Under the pieces are notes generated by a model, which was given only the letters and a program-made list of their open reading frames with translations, was not told where the DNA came from and ran no database searches. Below are positions 8,693-17,881 of a stretch of 64,000 bases of DNA, one piece after another. Every line of letters begins with the position of its first letter. Positions within the stretch are counted from its first letter, which is position 1. A program made the position numbers and the translations under genes. Source of the DNA: Marinirhabdus sp963799365 (lineage in GTDB: Bacteria > Bacteroidota > Bacteroidia > Flavobacteriales > Flavobacteriaceae); contig CAWCWV010000016.1 in the NCBI GenBank assembly GCA_963799365.1, positions 62,001 to 126,000 of the forward strand. Reading direction: 5' to 3'.

Positions 8693-9667
8693 TTACAACA
8701 TCTTAAAATTCTCAATAACCTGCATCGCAACCGTCAAGGCTTGTGTTCCTTGCGCCAAACTAACTACAGGAATAGTATCATTATTAATAGCATCGGCAAA
8801 AGCTTCCAACTCGTCTAAAATAGCATTGTTGGGATTGATGTCCGGATTGTCAAAATAGATCTGTTTTTTAATTCCTTCAGCATTGGTTAAGATCATTGCA
8901 AAATCGTCTGGATCTTTTGGGGCGTCTTTCATCTTTACTACTTCTACCTTTTTCTCCAAAAAGTCTACTGAAATATAAGCATCGCGCTGAAAGAATCGAG
9001 CCTTTCGCATTTTTTTCATCGAGATCCTACTTGCCGTTAAATTGGCAACACATCCATTTTCAAATTCAATACGGGCATTGGCAATATCTGGTGTTTCTGA
9101 AATAACCGAAACGCCACTGGCATATACATTTTTAACTTTAGATTGTACTACGCTTAAAATAGCGTCTATATCGTGAATCATTAAATCCAGCACTACTGAA
9201 ACATCGGTTCCGCGGGGATTGAATTCAGCCAAACGGTGCGCCTCAATAAACATGGGGTTTTCCATCATGTCTTTCACACCCATAAAAGCAGGGTTAAAAC
9301 GTTCTACATGTCCTACCTGGCCTTTAACATTGTGTTTTTTGGCTAATTGTAAGAGCTTTTCGGCTTCTTCAACGGTGTGGGTGATGGGTTTTTCAATAAA
9401 GAGATGTTTTCCAGCTGTGACAACCTTTTCAGCACAAAAAAAGTGATGGATAGTTGGTGTTACTACATCAACCACATCGCAAGCATCGATTAAGGCTTCC
9501 ATAGTCTGAAAACTTTTGTAACCGAACTCTTCTTCTATCTTTCGAGAAGCTTCTCTATCTGCATCGTAAAAGCCAACTAAATTATATTTAGTAGACTGAT
9601 TGAGTAATTTTAAATGAATTTTACCGAGGTGGCCAGCACCTAGAACTCCAGCGTTAAGCATGCGCAT
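8693..9667 (-). CDS. Gfo/Idh/MocA family oxidoreductase
   Basis: NAD(P)-dependent oxidoreductase of 324 aa. The N-terminal Rossmann fold opens with GVLGAGHLGKIHL; EKPITHTVEEAEKLL carries the family Lys, followed by VGHVERFNPA, and the C-terminal domain has DLMIHDIDAIL with the conserved HD. Substrate cannot be assigned; many members act on sugars or sugar nucleotides. The ATG at 9667 is preceded by a second ATG-like codon out of frame and is the natural start. It heads the minus-strand run that continues into hbd and DUF1015, although the 161-bp gap to hbd may contain its own promoter. Confidence 0.9.
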   Translation of the reverse strand: MRMLNAGVLGAGHLGKIHLKLLNQSTKYNLVGFYDADREASRKIEEEFGYKSFQTMEALIDACDVVDVVTPTIHHFFCAEKVVTAGKHLFIEKPITHTVEEAEKLLQLAKKHNVKGQVGHVERFNPAFMGVKDMMENPMFIEAHRLAEFNPRGTDVSVVLDLMIHDIDAILSVVQSKVKNVYASGVSVISETPDIANARIEFENGCVANLTASRISMKKMRKARFFQRDAYISVDFLEKKVEVVKMKDAPKDPDDFAMILTNAEGIKKQIYFDNPDINPNNAILDELEAFADAINNDTIPVVSLAQGTQALTVAMQVIENFKML

Positions 9668-9893
9668 TTATTTTTAACAAAGATAAAGGTTTCAAAGTAG
9701 AAATTAGAAAGTAGAAATACGAAAAAGGCAAATGTCGCCGCTAAATAATAAAGCCGTTCTCTTTGCAATTTCAGGCTAGAATTGAAGTGGCTTTTTTTGC
9801 GAATTCCTAATCTCTCTGTGTTTCTCTGCGTACAAGTTGTTACACAGAGATTCGCGGAGAACCGCTAAGGTTCTCGAAGGCTAACGTCAGATT
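9668..9893. other. Spacer with short inverted repeat
   Basis: No gene seen. It contains TCTCTGTGT at 9813-9821 and its inverse ACACAGAGA at 9842-9850, inside a patch of CGGAGAACCGC-like words that resembles dispersed intergenic repeats of flavobacteria. Function unknown. Confidence 0.4.
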
Positions 9894-11225
9894 TTATCTA
9901 AAAACCGAATTTGGAAAAACTACCACGCTCTCATGTCCATTTGCGCCAACGGCTGCCACTCCAAAAAAATAATTGTCTATTACAATCCCATCCAGCGTAA
10001 ATTCTGAAACATCGCCAACATATCTGCTATGGTCCCAAGTTGGGGAAGTTGTGTCTCTCCAGTAAATTTTGTAACCAACAGCGCCATCCACTTTGTCCCA
10101 TTTAAATTTTGCCGAAGGTTCAACAATCCCACCAATCGCTACTTTAGTAGGAGCAGGTGGAGCCCAGGCCAGACTTGCCATAGTAATAGCGTTTACAGCG
10201 GTGAGTTTTTTTGCATAGTCAAAATTGACGAACTCAAGTTTATCGCCGTATTCAATGCCATTTTCGGTGCGAATGTCTTGGTGCTGTTGGGTGTAATTTT
10301 CGTGGGCTTCCATAATTCTAATTCCGGCGTAGCCCAAATCGTTAAACGGACGGTGATGTCCGCCACGGCCAAAACGATCCAAACGATAAATCATCATGGG
10401 ATTCATTTCGGGCATATAGGTTTTTACAGTTTTATGAACATAGCGCGCCAATTGTCTTGAGATGCCGTCTACTTCACCGCCATAGAAGCGTCTTCTATTT
10501 CGTTCTTCTTCAGTTTCGGTAGGAGGGACCGGTTCAGAAAATATTCGGAAATCTACATTGCTTATTATGCCGTCCACTCCTTTAATATTTCCGATCATAT
10601 CATTATTCAGTACCCCAATAATATCCCAGTTTTTTTCTTTGGCATAAGCAGCAAAGCCAGCTCCACCGAACAATCCTTGCTCCTCGCCACTTAATCCTAA
10701 GTAGATAATGCTACTTTCAAATTTGTATTTTGAAAGTATTCTAGCGGCTTCAATAGCTCCTGCCATTCCGCTGGCATTGTCGTTAGCACCTGGTGCGTCT
10801 TTGGTAAAATCGCTACCGTCACTATTTCTGGAATCTATATCACCACTCATAATAATATAGCGATTAGGATACTTTGTTCCTTTTTGAACGGCGGCCACAT
10901 TTACAATCCAAGTGTCCTGTGGAACTCGGCGATTGCCATCGGCTTTTACAAAATCTTTTTGATAAAAAACATCGAGACAGTTGCTGCAGTTTTTTGAAAT
11001 AGTTTCAAATTCCTTTTTAATCCATCGTCTGGCAGCGCCAATGCCCCTGGTGTTACTCACGGTGTCACTAAAGGTGTTTCTGGTGCCAAAGCCAGCGAGG
11101 GTTGTAATATCTGCTTCAATCCTTTGTGCAGAAACTGCATCTATTATCTCGTAAATTTTAGGATTGGTTTGTGCTGAAAGCGATAACATACTTGCTACCA
11201 TAAAAGCTGTGAGGATAATTTTCAT
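9894..11225 (-). CDS. Secreted M28 family aminopeptidase-like peptidase
   Basis: Exported zinc peptidase, 443 aa. Signal peptide at about 1-19 ending in SAQ. The M28 core has APGANDNASG (bridging Asp), GLSGEEQGLFGG (catalytic Glu pair), LNNDMIG and a downstream His in FGRGGHHRPF/EAHENYTQQH. The first metal ligand, usually His in a GHxDS motif, is here SGDIDSR, with Asp in that place; I believe this variant is shared by a subgroup but cannot check it. A fibronectin-III-like domain forms about the last 80 residues. No T9SS sorting domain is seen, so the product is probably periplasmic or released by another route. It follows the amidohydrolase gene by 62 bp. Confidence 0.87.
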   Translation of the reverse strand: MKIILTAFMVASMLSLSAQTNPKIYEIIDAVSAQRIEADITTLAGFGTRNTFSDTVSNTRGIGAARRWIKKEFETISKNCSNCLDVFYQKDFVKADGNRRVPQDTWIVNVAAVQKGTKYPNRYIIMSGDIDSRNSDGSDFTKDAPGANDNASGMAGAIEAARILSKYKFESSIIYLGLSGEEQGLFGGAGFAAYAKEKNWDIIGVLNNDMIGNIKGVDGIISNVDFRIFSEPVPPTETEEERNRRRFYGGEVDGISRQLARYVHKTVKTYMPEMNPMMIYRLDRFGRGGHHRPFNDLGYAGIRIMEAHENYTQQHQDIRTENGIEYGDKLEFVNFDYAKKLTAVNAITMASLAWAPPAPTKVAIGGIVEPSAKFKWDKVDGAVGYKIYWRDTTSPTWDHSRYVGDVSEFTLDGIVIDNYFFGVAAVGANGHESVVVFPNSVFR

Positions 11226-11287
11226 AGTTTGGAATTTTCCTTAAAAATAGCGAAAAGAAAAGGTTTTGGCAATTTTTGAAATATTTG

Positions 11288-13006
11288 CTACCGAAGAAAT
11301 GTAACTTTCGAAATTTTTCCGTCTGTAATTTCGTAGATAGCTATAACGCTGGAGTAATTTTCACCAAAACGCACATATTCTCTGTCCACGACCTTATTCC
11401 CTAACACAATCCTGTTTTTAATTTCGCAATATAAATTGGGAACGGTCTCAAACATCTGCGCAAATTGAGCTCGCAGTGCTTCCTTCCCGCTTATGGAGAG
11501 TTCTTCTGGGAAATTATAAATTTTAATATCTTCAGAATAGGTGTCTATGAAAGCATTTATATTTCTTGCGTTGTAAGCGTTAACCTGGCGTTGTACTATT
11601 TGTTCGGGGGTTTCAGAGATGATTTCAGCAGTATTTAAAGTCACACCATCTTTGAGTGTTATTTTAATAGTGCTCAGGTTATAAAGGCTTTCCAGCGGAT
11701 TTTTATTCAAAACAAGTAAATCTGCTTTTCTACCCTCAGCAATCGATCCAATCATTTTTTCAAGTCCAAAGCCCTCCGCTGCATTAATTGTGGACGCTTT
11801 TATTACTTGGGGTACGGTAAGACCTGCTTTAACCATTGCTTCCATTTCTTGTATGTAGGAGGAAGCGTGCATTGTACCTATGTTCCCAGCATCGGTTCCT
11901 GTAACAATGTTCACACCTTTTTCCTGAAGAAATTTAAGGCTTTTTGCCATTTTCTCAATTTGGCTATCATAATAGGCCATAAAACGTTCTTCATTATCCC
12001 AGATTTGCTTCACATTTGCAGTGATGTTTTCCTTGGTGTATTTCTGAAAATACCGCATCGATTTATAAGTTTCTGGATTTGCAAAATACAGGTCGGCAGG
12101 ATGATCACCAGGTTTGCCTAAAAATGCTTTTGTATAATTTTTTGAAACAATAAGCGTAGGAATATAGGTTACATTATTGTCTGTCAATAATTTGGCAAAT
12201 GCCTCATCTGCGGGTTCGTCGTCTATGCTGTGTACTAAAATATCGGCGCCCGCTTTTATAGCCAACTCTGCAGTTTTCTTTTGGGTAGCGTGGACGGCAA
12301 GTTTTAACCCGTTGTCGTGTGCCATCTTTGCCACGTATTGCACCATTGGAAAGTTTTTTTCGGCGGGTTCATCTTTGTTAGCGATATACCAAACTTTTAT
12401 AAAATCTGGTTTGTAGGGCAACATTTTATTGAAAAGTGCTGTAGCATCTTCTAGAGAAGAAATTTTATAAATGGGTACATCTTCTAGTGTAGCCAAGGCT
12501 TCTGGTTGATAAGGAGAAAACAAGGGTCCCGTAACAAACACATTGGGAGCCAAGGTTGTGGAAGCAAGGCTATCACGAATTTTAAAGTTTGAAAAAGGGC
12601 CTCCAACATCCATTACAGACGTAATGCCTAATCGCAAGTAGCGTTTAAAACTATCAGGCACCATTTCTTCAGCAAACTGTAATTCCTCCTCGTAGGTTTT
12701 TACAGCAGTCATATCTAGTGCATCTGGGCGCGTGTAAAGACTTCCTGTCTGGAAAAAATGTATGTGCGCATCTATCAAACCGGGCATCACGTAGTTTTCG
12801 CTAGCATCCATGGAAGGAATCTCTAACATTGGTTTTTTATTCGTGTTACCTATCTTTTCTATGATACCATTTTTGATGAGTATATACTGATTGGGAATAA
12901 GTTTCCCTTTTGAAACGTCCACAATAGTTGCGTTTTCAATAAGCACATTTTGTGAAAAGACACAGCTAGAAAATAGAAGAAAGAATAAAGCGAAATGTGT
13001 TCTCAT
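11288..13006 (-). CDS. Exported amidohydrolase with C-terminal SnoaL-like domain
   Basis: Exported metal-dependent amidohydrolase (imidazolonepropionase/dipeptidase-like superfamily), 572 aa. Signal peptide at about 1-18 (CVFSQ end). Metal ligands: GLIDAHIHFF, a Lys in FIKVWY, LAVHATQ, DILVHSID and GTDAGN. The amidohydrolase barrel ends near residue 455, and the last 110 residues (from about QIVQRQVNAYNARN) form an NTF2/SnoaL-like cone domain with INAFIDTYSED and IYEITDGKI. This C-terminal addition is uncommon; its role is unknown. Flanked by the M28 peptidase gene (62 bp) and the propeller gene (42 bp), it probably belongs to one transcript for periplasmic peptide or amide breakdown. Confidence 0.86.
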   Translation of the reverse strand: MRTHFALFFLLFSSCVFSQNVLIENATIVDVSKGKLIPNQYILIKNGIIEKIGNTNKKPMLEIPSMDASENYVMPGLIDAHIHFFQTGSLYTRPDALDMTAVKTYEEELQFAEEMVPDSFKRYLRLGITSVMDVGGPFSNFKIRDSLASTTLAPNVFVTGPLFSPYQPEALATLEDVPIYKISSLEDATALFNKMLPYKPDFIKVWYIANKDEPAEKNFPMVQYVAKMAHDNGLKLAVHATQKKTAELAIKAGADILVHSIDDEPADEAFAKLLTDNNVTYIPTLIVSKNYTKAFLGKPGDHPADLYFANPETYKSMRYFQKYTKENITANVKQIWDNEERFMAYYDSQIEKMAKSLKFLQEKGVNIVTGTDAGNIGTMHASSYIQEMEAMVKAGLTVPQVIKASTINAAEGFGLEKMIGSIAEGRKADLLVLNKNPLESLYNLSTIKITLKDGVTLNTAEIISETPEQIVQRQVNAYNARNINAFIDTYSEDIKIYNFPEELSISGKEALRAQFAQMFETVPNLYCEIKNRIVLGNKVVDREYVRFGENYSSVIAIYEITDGKISKVTFLR

Positions 13007-13048
13007 AATGATGGGTTATTTCTTTAAAGGTACCAAATTAACCGTGGC

Positions 13049-13942
13049 CTATTTTTTTATTTCTGCTTCTGCAACCAATGCAATGCGTTTGCCATCCGGG
13101 CTTACCGTAATACGTGTAATATTTTGAATGTTATTTGCTGAAAGATCTGCAACTTCAACCCATTCACCAGGGCCAAAAAGATCGTATATATATAGTTTAT
13201 AACCACTTCCTAAAAGCAGGGTAGTAGCATTAATCCACGTGTGGTCTTGAATGCCAATAGGGAGCTGGCACACAAAATAAGTGTCTTCCGCTTTGTTCAC
13301 GTCTACCACATAGACGTCAAAGTTTTTCTCTTCGTTTACAGTTGTATAACTTATAGTGTTGGTATTGGGGACTTTGTGAATGGAACGCCCTACATTTTCC
13401 ACATACAAACCCGCCTCATCTTTTGAAATGTTTGCAATTACTAAGTCTAACTGATTTCCGGAAAGTATAGAAGCTACGATATAGTTTTCATCATAAAATG
13501 CATAATAGGCTATTTCTAAATCGCTTAAAAGTAATTGCGACTCGCCTTTATTGGGATCTGTAAGAGCGTATTTGTATAGACGTTGTAATCCTGTGGTATC
13601 TAATCTAACTGCCGCAATATGGTTGCCATCTGGCATGAGGATTGGAGAATATTCGCCTCCGCGAGTAGGGGTATTCAAGCGCTGCTTTATATTTTCTGAA
13701 ATAGTATACAACTGTATTTCTGTTTGACCATCTTCACTGCCTGCATATAACAATTTGTTAGCATCCATAAACGAAGGCTGATTATCATATCCATCGGAAT
13801 TTGAAATATTCTTGAAGTTGGAAACGATAAAGGTGCTATCGGTTCTTTCAAAATCTATTAAATACACATCGGTATTTGGTTGGGCTATTGCTAAAGTAGA
13901 GAAAAGAAAAGAGAACAGAGAAAAGAGATGCGATACTTTCAT
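13049..13942 (-). CDS. Exported TolB-like beta-propeller (PD40) protein
   Basis: Exported protein of 297 aa with a signal peptide (LFSTLAIAQ cleavage about residue 20). Repeats such as NQPSFMDANKLLYAG, YSPILMPDGNHIAAVR and ITRITVSPDGKRIALVAEA match WD40-like PD40/TolB blades; about four to five blades are visible. Such domains usually bind proteins or peptides, and none of the residues suggests catalysis. It is the first gene of the minus-strand set with the amidohydrolase (42 bp downstream) and the M28 peptidase. A role linked to those two hydrolases is inference. Confidence 0.75.
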   Translation of the reverse strand: MKVSHLFSLFSFLFSTLAIAQPNTDVYLIDFERTDSTFIVSNFKNISNSDGYDNQPSFMDANKLLYAGSEDGQTEIQLYTISENIKQRLNTPTRGGEYSPILMPDGNHIAAVRLDTTGLQRLYKYALTDPNKGESQLLLSDLEIAYYAFYDENYIVASILSGNQLDLVIANISKDEAGLYVENVGRSIHKVPNTNTISYTTVNEEKNFDVYVVDVNKAEDTYFVCQLPIGIQDHTWINATTLLLGSGYKLYIYDLFGPGEWVEVADLSANNIQNITRITVSPDGKRIALVAEAEIKK

Positions 13943-14221
13943 ATAAAAATTTTGAAAATGTAAGATACGAAGATTGTGCCATTTTCAAATTCAAATCCCA
14001 AATCCCCAAAAATTAAACATTTTTAACAACAAACAACAAACAACAAACAACAAACTCAATTAGGATTCAATTTTAAATGCTTGCAGCACAATTATTTTAT
14101 TTTTGGAATTTGGAGTTTGACTTTTTGGAATTTTAATACTTTGTATGTTTATACCGAGGTAATTTAATTAGTATCCTTACTTTTGAAAACCGATTAATTT
14201 CAGCTTAAAATAATTACGAAA
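13943..14221. other. Divergent spacer with simple repeat
   Basis: No gene seen. Contains about four 7-bp units of CAACAAA at 14026-14055, and before it a low-complexity stretch of CAAAT/CCCAAAT words. A -7 promoter-like TACTTTTG at 14178-14185 is suitable for the gene at 14222; I see no good -33 box with it. Confidence 0.5.
14026..14055. repeat. Short tandem repeat, unit CAACAAA
   Basis: Perfect heptanucleotide repeat, just over four units, in the intergenic region between two divergent genes. Slippage here could change spacing upstream of the plus-strand gene, although it sits about 120 bp from the probable -7 box. Confidence 0.8.
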
Positions 14222-14635
14222 ATGTTTAAAAAAATATTTGGATCTAAAAATACAAGTATACTTCCTAATGCCGAAGTAGAGAAGTTAATGACTACCGTGG
14301 ACGGTAAGAAACTTGGCGAGTCTGAAGAGATGCTTCTATATGGAGGTTTCCAGGAGTTGAATGAGTATTACTTTTTTGAAGCTTTATTTATAAGTATTCC
14401 AGCTATTAAAAGTAAAAAAGGAGCAACTATTAGCTTTAGAAACAAAAATGAGACTATTACATTAAAGGCTTCTATGTTGGAGTTTGAAAGTGAATATGCA
14501 AAGCCATTACAACGAAACGCAACTCAAATTAGTTTTGATATTGAAAAAAACCAAATCAAAAAAATACAAATCGGAGCGTATAATACGATCGAATTCAAAG
14601 TAAAGAAAAAAGTTTTTACGTTGTCTAAAAACTGA
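14222..14635 (+). CDS. Uncharacterised small cytosolic protein
   Basis: A 137-aa protein I do not recognise. There is no signal peptide, membrane helix or Cys pair. The composition (K/E-rich, alternating hydrophobics in the second half such as QISFDIEKNQIKKIQIGAYNTI) suggests a beta-rich soluble domain. It is a real gene by several signs: ATG start, a TACTTTTG -7-like element 37 bp upstream, and a strong terminator 22 bp after the stop. It stands alone between two minus-strand groups. Confidence 0.65.
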   Translation: MFKKIFGSKNTSILPNAEVEKLMTTVDGKKLGESEEMLLYGGFQELNEYYFFEALFISIPAIKSKKGATISFRNKNETITLKASMLEFESEYAKPLQRNATQISFDIEKNQIKKIQIGAYNTIEFKVKKKVFTLSKN

Positions 14636-14657
14636 TTTCAATTTGTATAAAACAAAA

Positions 14658-14687
14658 AGAAAGCCACTCATTATTGAGTGGCTTTCT
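14658..14687. terminator. Bidirectional terminator, 13-bp perfect stem
   Basis: AGAAAGCCACTCA at 14658-14670 pairs perfectly with TGAGTGGCTTTCT at 14675-14687 around the loop TTAT. It lies between the convergent 14222 gene and the acyl-CoA dehydrogenase gene. Confidence 0.88.
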
Positions 14688-14711
14688 AATTTAGTTTGAA
14701 TTCAGAACCTC

Positions 14712-16517
14712 TTAAAAAGGATATTTATTCTCCGCTGTCACTTTTTCAGCGATATAGTTTCTAAGACCTACAATGTTTGGCATGTTGTGATATTTGGTAA
14801 AACGTTTTAGTCCCATCAACATCATTTTTTGCTCATCGCCTTCCGCAAAAGAAATAATGGCCATTTTTGCTTTTGTAGCAATTACGTCCACCGCTTTGTA
14901 CAAGTATAATTTTGCCATTGCAACTTGATACTCTGCATTTTCACTATCTCTTTTAGTGTTTTTCTCAGCTCTAAGGATAGCACTTTCTGCCATATAGATT
15001 TCAATTAGAATGTCACTGGCGGCCATCAACATCATTTGGTGTTGTTCTAATTCTGGTCCGTATTTTTGAACGGCTGTACCTGCAACCATTAGAAATACTT
15101 TTTTCAGTTTCGCTACCATTTCTTTTTCTTCGGCCAATGTTTCAGAAAAATCTGGCGTCTCAAAACTAGGAATTCCCATAAGTTCTTTGGCAACGTCCTG
15201 AGCAGGGTTTAGCAAATCTACGTGTCCTTTCATAGCTTTTTTCACCAACATTCCAACGGAAAGCATTCTGTTGATCTCGTTGGTACCTTCGTAAATACGA
15301 GCAATACGCGCATCTCTCCAAGCAGCTTCCATTGGGGTGTCTTCTGAAAAGCCCATTCCACCAAAAATCTGGATTCCTTCATCTGCACAATTCTGAATAT
15401 CTTCAGAAACAGCAACCTTTAAAATAGAACATTCGATAGCGTATTCTTCCACACCTTTTAGCTCTGCTTCTTGGTGAGAATTACCTTCTTCCATTCTAAT
15501 GTTTATTCTGTCTTCAATATTTTTTGCCGCACGATATGTTGCAGATTCTCCTGTGAAAGCGTTGGTGGCCATTTCGGCTAGTTTCCACTTGATAGCACCA
15601 AACTCTGCGATAGGTGTTTTAAATTGCTTACGCTCGTTAGCATATTTTACAGCTGTGGTAGTTACTCGGCGTTGGGAGTCTAAACAAGCTGCTGCTAATT
15701 TAATTCGTCCTACGTTTAGTGCATTCATAGCTATTTTGAAACCTTCTCCACGTCCGGCCAACATATTTTCAACGGGTACTTTGGTATCGCTGAAAAATAC
15801 CTGGCGCGTAGAAGAGGCTCTAATTCCTAATTTGTGTTCCTCTTCACCCATAGAAATACCATTACTAGAATCGTTTTCTATTATAAATCCTGTGATATTT
15901 TTATCATCTTCTATGCGGGCAAATACTATCATGATATTACAAAAGCCTGCATTTGAGATCCACATTTTTTGTCCGCTAATTAGGTAATGCTTCCCGTCTT
16001 CACTTAAAACAGCTTTAGTTTTTCCGCTATTGGCATCACTACCTGCCCCTGGTTCTGTTAAACAATAGGCGCCAAACCATTCGCCAGTTGCTAATTTTGG
16101 CACATATTTTTGTTTTTGTGCCTCATTTCCGTAGAGTGTAATTGGCATGGTTCCAATACCGGTATGTGCTCCAAAAGCAGTTGAGAAAGATCCCGTACCA
16201 CTAGAAATATAATCACAGGTTAAAACAGTAGAAACAAATCCCATTCCTAAACCACCCAATTCCTCTGGTACGGCTACGCTTAAGAAACCAAGTTCCCCGG
16301 CTTTGCGCATAACTTCTTCGGTTAAAGCGTAGTCTTTCGCTTCAAAACGATCTCTTTTCGCTACGATTTCACGGTCGTTAAATTCCATGACCGCTTCTTT
16401 CATCATTCGTTGTTCTTCTGAAAAATCTTCAGGAGTAAATATATCTTCGCAAGCGGTCTCTTTTACTAAAAATTGACCTCCACGGAGTATGTCTTTTTTT
16501 GTTGTTTCTGTTGCCAT
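14712..16517 (-). CDS. Acyl-CoA dehydrogenase, long form
   Basis: FAD enzyme for the first oxidation of beta-oxidation, 601 aa. Residues about 30-430 form the standard fold: CLTEPGAGSDA and WISNAGFCNIMIVFAR (FAD and substrate contacts), NERKQFKTPIAEFGAIKWKLA motif region, and IYEGTNEINRML near the end with the Glu region of the active site. The extra C-terminal 150 residues resemble the helical extension of VLCAD/ACAD9-type enzymes, so long-chain substrates are likely. Last gene of the fad operon, 136 bp after the thiolase gene; that spacer carries repeat words. The equivalent in Bacillus would be FadE of fadNAE. Confidence 0.94.
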   Translation of the reverse strand: MATETTKKDILRGGQFLVKETACEDIFTPEDFSEEQRMMKEAVMEFNDREIVAKRDRFEAKDYALTEEVMRKAGELGFLSVAVPEELGGLGMGFVSTVLTCDYISSGTGSFSTAFGAHTGIGTMPITLYGNEAQKQKYVPKLATGEWFGAYCLTEPGAGSDANSGKTKAVLSEDGKHYLISGQKMWISNAGFCNIMIVFARIEDDKNITGFIIENDSSNGISMGEEEHKLGIRASSTRQVFFSDTKVPVENMLAGRGEGFKIAMNALNVGRIKLAAACLDSQRRVTTTAVKYANERKQFKTPIAEFGAIKWKLAEMATNAFTGESATYRAAKNIEDRINIRMEEGNSHQEAELKGVEEYAIECSILKVAVSEDIQNCADEGIQIFGGMGFSEDTPMEAAWRDARIARIYEGTNEINRMLSVGMLVKKAMKGHVDLLNPAQDVAKELMGIPSFETPDFSETLAEEKEMVAKLKKVFLMVAGTAVQKYGPELEQHQMMLMAASDILIEIYMAESAILRAEKNTKRDSENAEYQVAMAKLYLYKAVDVIATKAKMAIISFAEGDEQKMMLMGLKRFTKYHNMPNIVGLRNYIAEKVTAENKYPF

Positions 16518-16524
16518 TTTTATA

Positions 16525-16653
16525 GTTATTAGTTTTGAGTAGTGAGTATTGAGTAAAAAAATAACTCCTATTCAATATGTTATTTGTCTATTATTAATTA
16601 CTTGCTAGTCTCAATGAAAATATTTCTCAATACTAGAAACTAACAACTCAATA
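16525..16653. repeat. Inverted TATTGAGT-type repeat pair, no gene inside
   Basis: TTAGTTTTGAGTAGTGAGTA (about 16530-16549) followed by TTGAGT on the left, and CTCAATACTAG plus AACTCAATACTA (about 16627-16650) in inverse orientation on the right. The same words flank the S23 gene at 17849-18252. It looks like an empty or internally deleted copy. Confidence 0.6.
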
Positions 16654-17844
16654 CTATTTAAGAAACTCAAATATCCCCGCAGCTCCTTGTCCGGTACCTA
16701 CACACATGGTTACCATACCGTATTGTCCCTGCATATTTCTTTTCCGCATTTCATCGAATAACTGTACCGAAAGTTTTGCTCCAGTACATCCTAATGGGTG
16801 CCCCAAGGCAATGGCCCCACCATTTACATTGACGATATCTTTGTCTAAACCAAGTTCTCTAACTACAGCTAAACTTTGTGAAGCAAAGGCTTCGTTCAGC
16901 TCAATTAGTTTAATGTCGTCTTGTTTTAAGCCCGCTAGCTTCAGTGCTTTTGGAATTGCTTTTACAGGACCAATTCCCATAATGCGTGGCTCCACACCCA
17001 TAGCAGCATAATTAACCATTCTAGCGATAGGTTCTAAGTTCAGTTCTTTGACCATTTCTTCGCTCATCACCATTACAAAAGCTGCACCGTCACTCATTTG
17101 TGATGAATTTCCTGCGGTAACGCTTCCACCTTCCGCAAATACCGGGCGTAGTTTTGCCAATGCTTCCAGACTTGTTCCTTTTCTTGGGCCTTCATCTTTC
17201 GTTACGGTATATTTTTTTGTTGCTTTTTTACCATTATCGTCCACGTAGGTTTGTGTCACTTCAATAGGAACAATCTGGTCCTGAAAACGATTTTCTGCCT
17301 GTGCTTTTAAGGCTTTCATGTGGCTGTTGTACGCAAACTCATCCTGATCCTCACGAGATACTTTAAATTGGTTAGCAACCGCTTCGGCCGTATTTCCCAT
17401 ACCCCAGTAATAATCTTCATGCCCATTTTTTACGATGTCATAATTCAATTCTGGCTTGTAACCAGACATGGGTACGCTACTCATACTTTCGGCACCACCA
17501 GCGATAATACAATGTGCCATTCCTGATTGAATTTTCGCAGCTGCAATCGCAATGGTTTCCACTCCCGAAGAACAAAAACGGTTTACAGTCATTCCGGGAA
17601 CGTCTACGATATCCAGTCCCATTAAAGAGATCAATCTACCAAAGTTTAACCCCTGTGAACCTTCCGGCATGGCATTACCAACAATTACGTCGTCAATACG
17701 TTTTGCGTCCAATTCAGGCAGGTCCTTCATCATATACTGAATGGTTTCTGCAGCCAAATCATCGGCTCTTTTAAATCTGAACACACCACGAGGTGCTTTC
17801 CCAACGGCGGTTCTGTATGCTTTTACTATATATGCTGTTTTCAT
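16654..17844 (-). CDS. fadA: Acetyl-CoA acyltransferase (3-ketoacyl-CoA thiolase)
   Basis: Thiolytic cleavage of 3-ketoacyl-CoA, last step of the beta-oxidation cycle. It has 396 aa, typical. The nucleophile Cys lies in NRFCSSGVETIA (about residue 90), the catalytic His in GGAIALGHPLGCTGA, and the second Cys in MVTMCVGTGQGAAG; ELNEAFASQS is also intact. In this operon it works with the FadN-like protein upstream, although the S23 gene is inserted between the two. Degradative thiolase is favoured over biosynthetic acetyl-CoA acetyltransferase by operon context and by sequence style; confidence in family is very high. Confidence 0.95.
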   Translation of the reverse strand: MKTAYIVKAYRTAVGKAPRGVFRFKRADDLAAETIQYMMKDLPELDAKRIDDVIVGNAMPEGSQGLNFGRLISLMGLDIVDVPGMTVNRFCSSGVETIAIAAAKIQSGMAHCIIAGGAESMSSVPMSGYKPELNYDIVKNGHEDYYWGMGNTAEAVANQFKVSREDQDEFAYNSHMKALKAQAENRFQDQIVPIEVTQTYVDDNGKKATKKYTVTKDEGPRKGTSLEALAKLRPVFAEGGSVTAGNSSQMSDGAAFVMVMSEEMVKELNLEPIARMVNYAAMGVEPRIMGIGPVKAIPKALKLAGLKQDDIKLIELNEAFASQSLAVVRELGLDKDIVNVNGGAIALGHPLGCTGAKLSVQLFDEMRKRNMQGQYGMVTMCVGTGQGAAGIFEFLK

Positions 17845-17848
17845 AAAT

Positions 17849-17863
17849 TTAGTATTGAGTTTT
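17849..17863. repeat. Left 15-bp inverted repeat of S23 cassette
   Basis: TTAGTATTGAGTTTT, the exact inverse complement of 18238-18252. It is followed by further TAGTATTGAGTATTGAG words up to 17880, next to the stop codon of the S23 gene. Confidence 0.85.
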
Positions 17864-17881
17864 TAGTATTGAGTATTGAGA

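Noticed and set aside
14026..14055. CRISPR-like array
   Set aside because: Units are 7 bp with no spacers; it is a simple tandem repeat.
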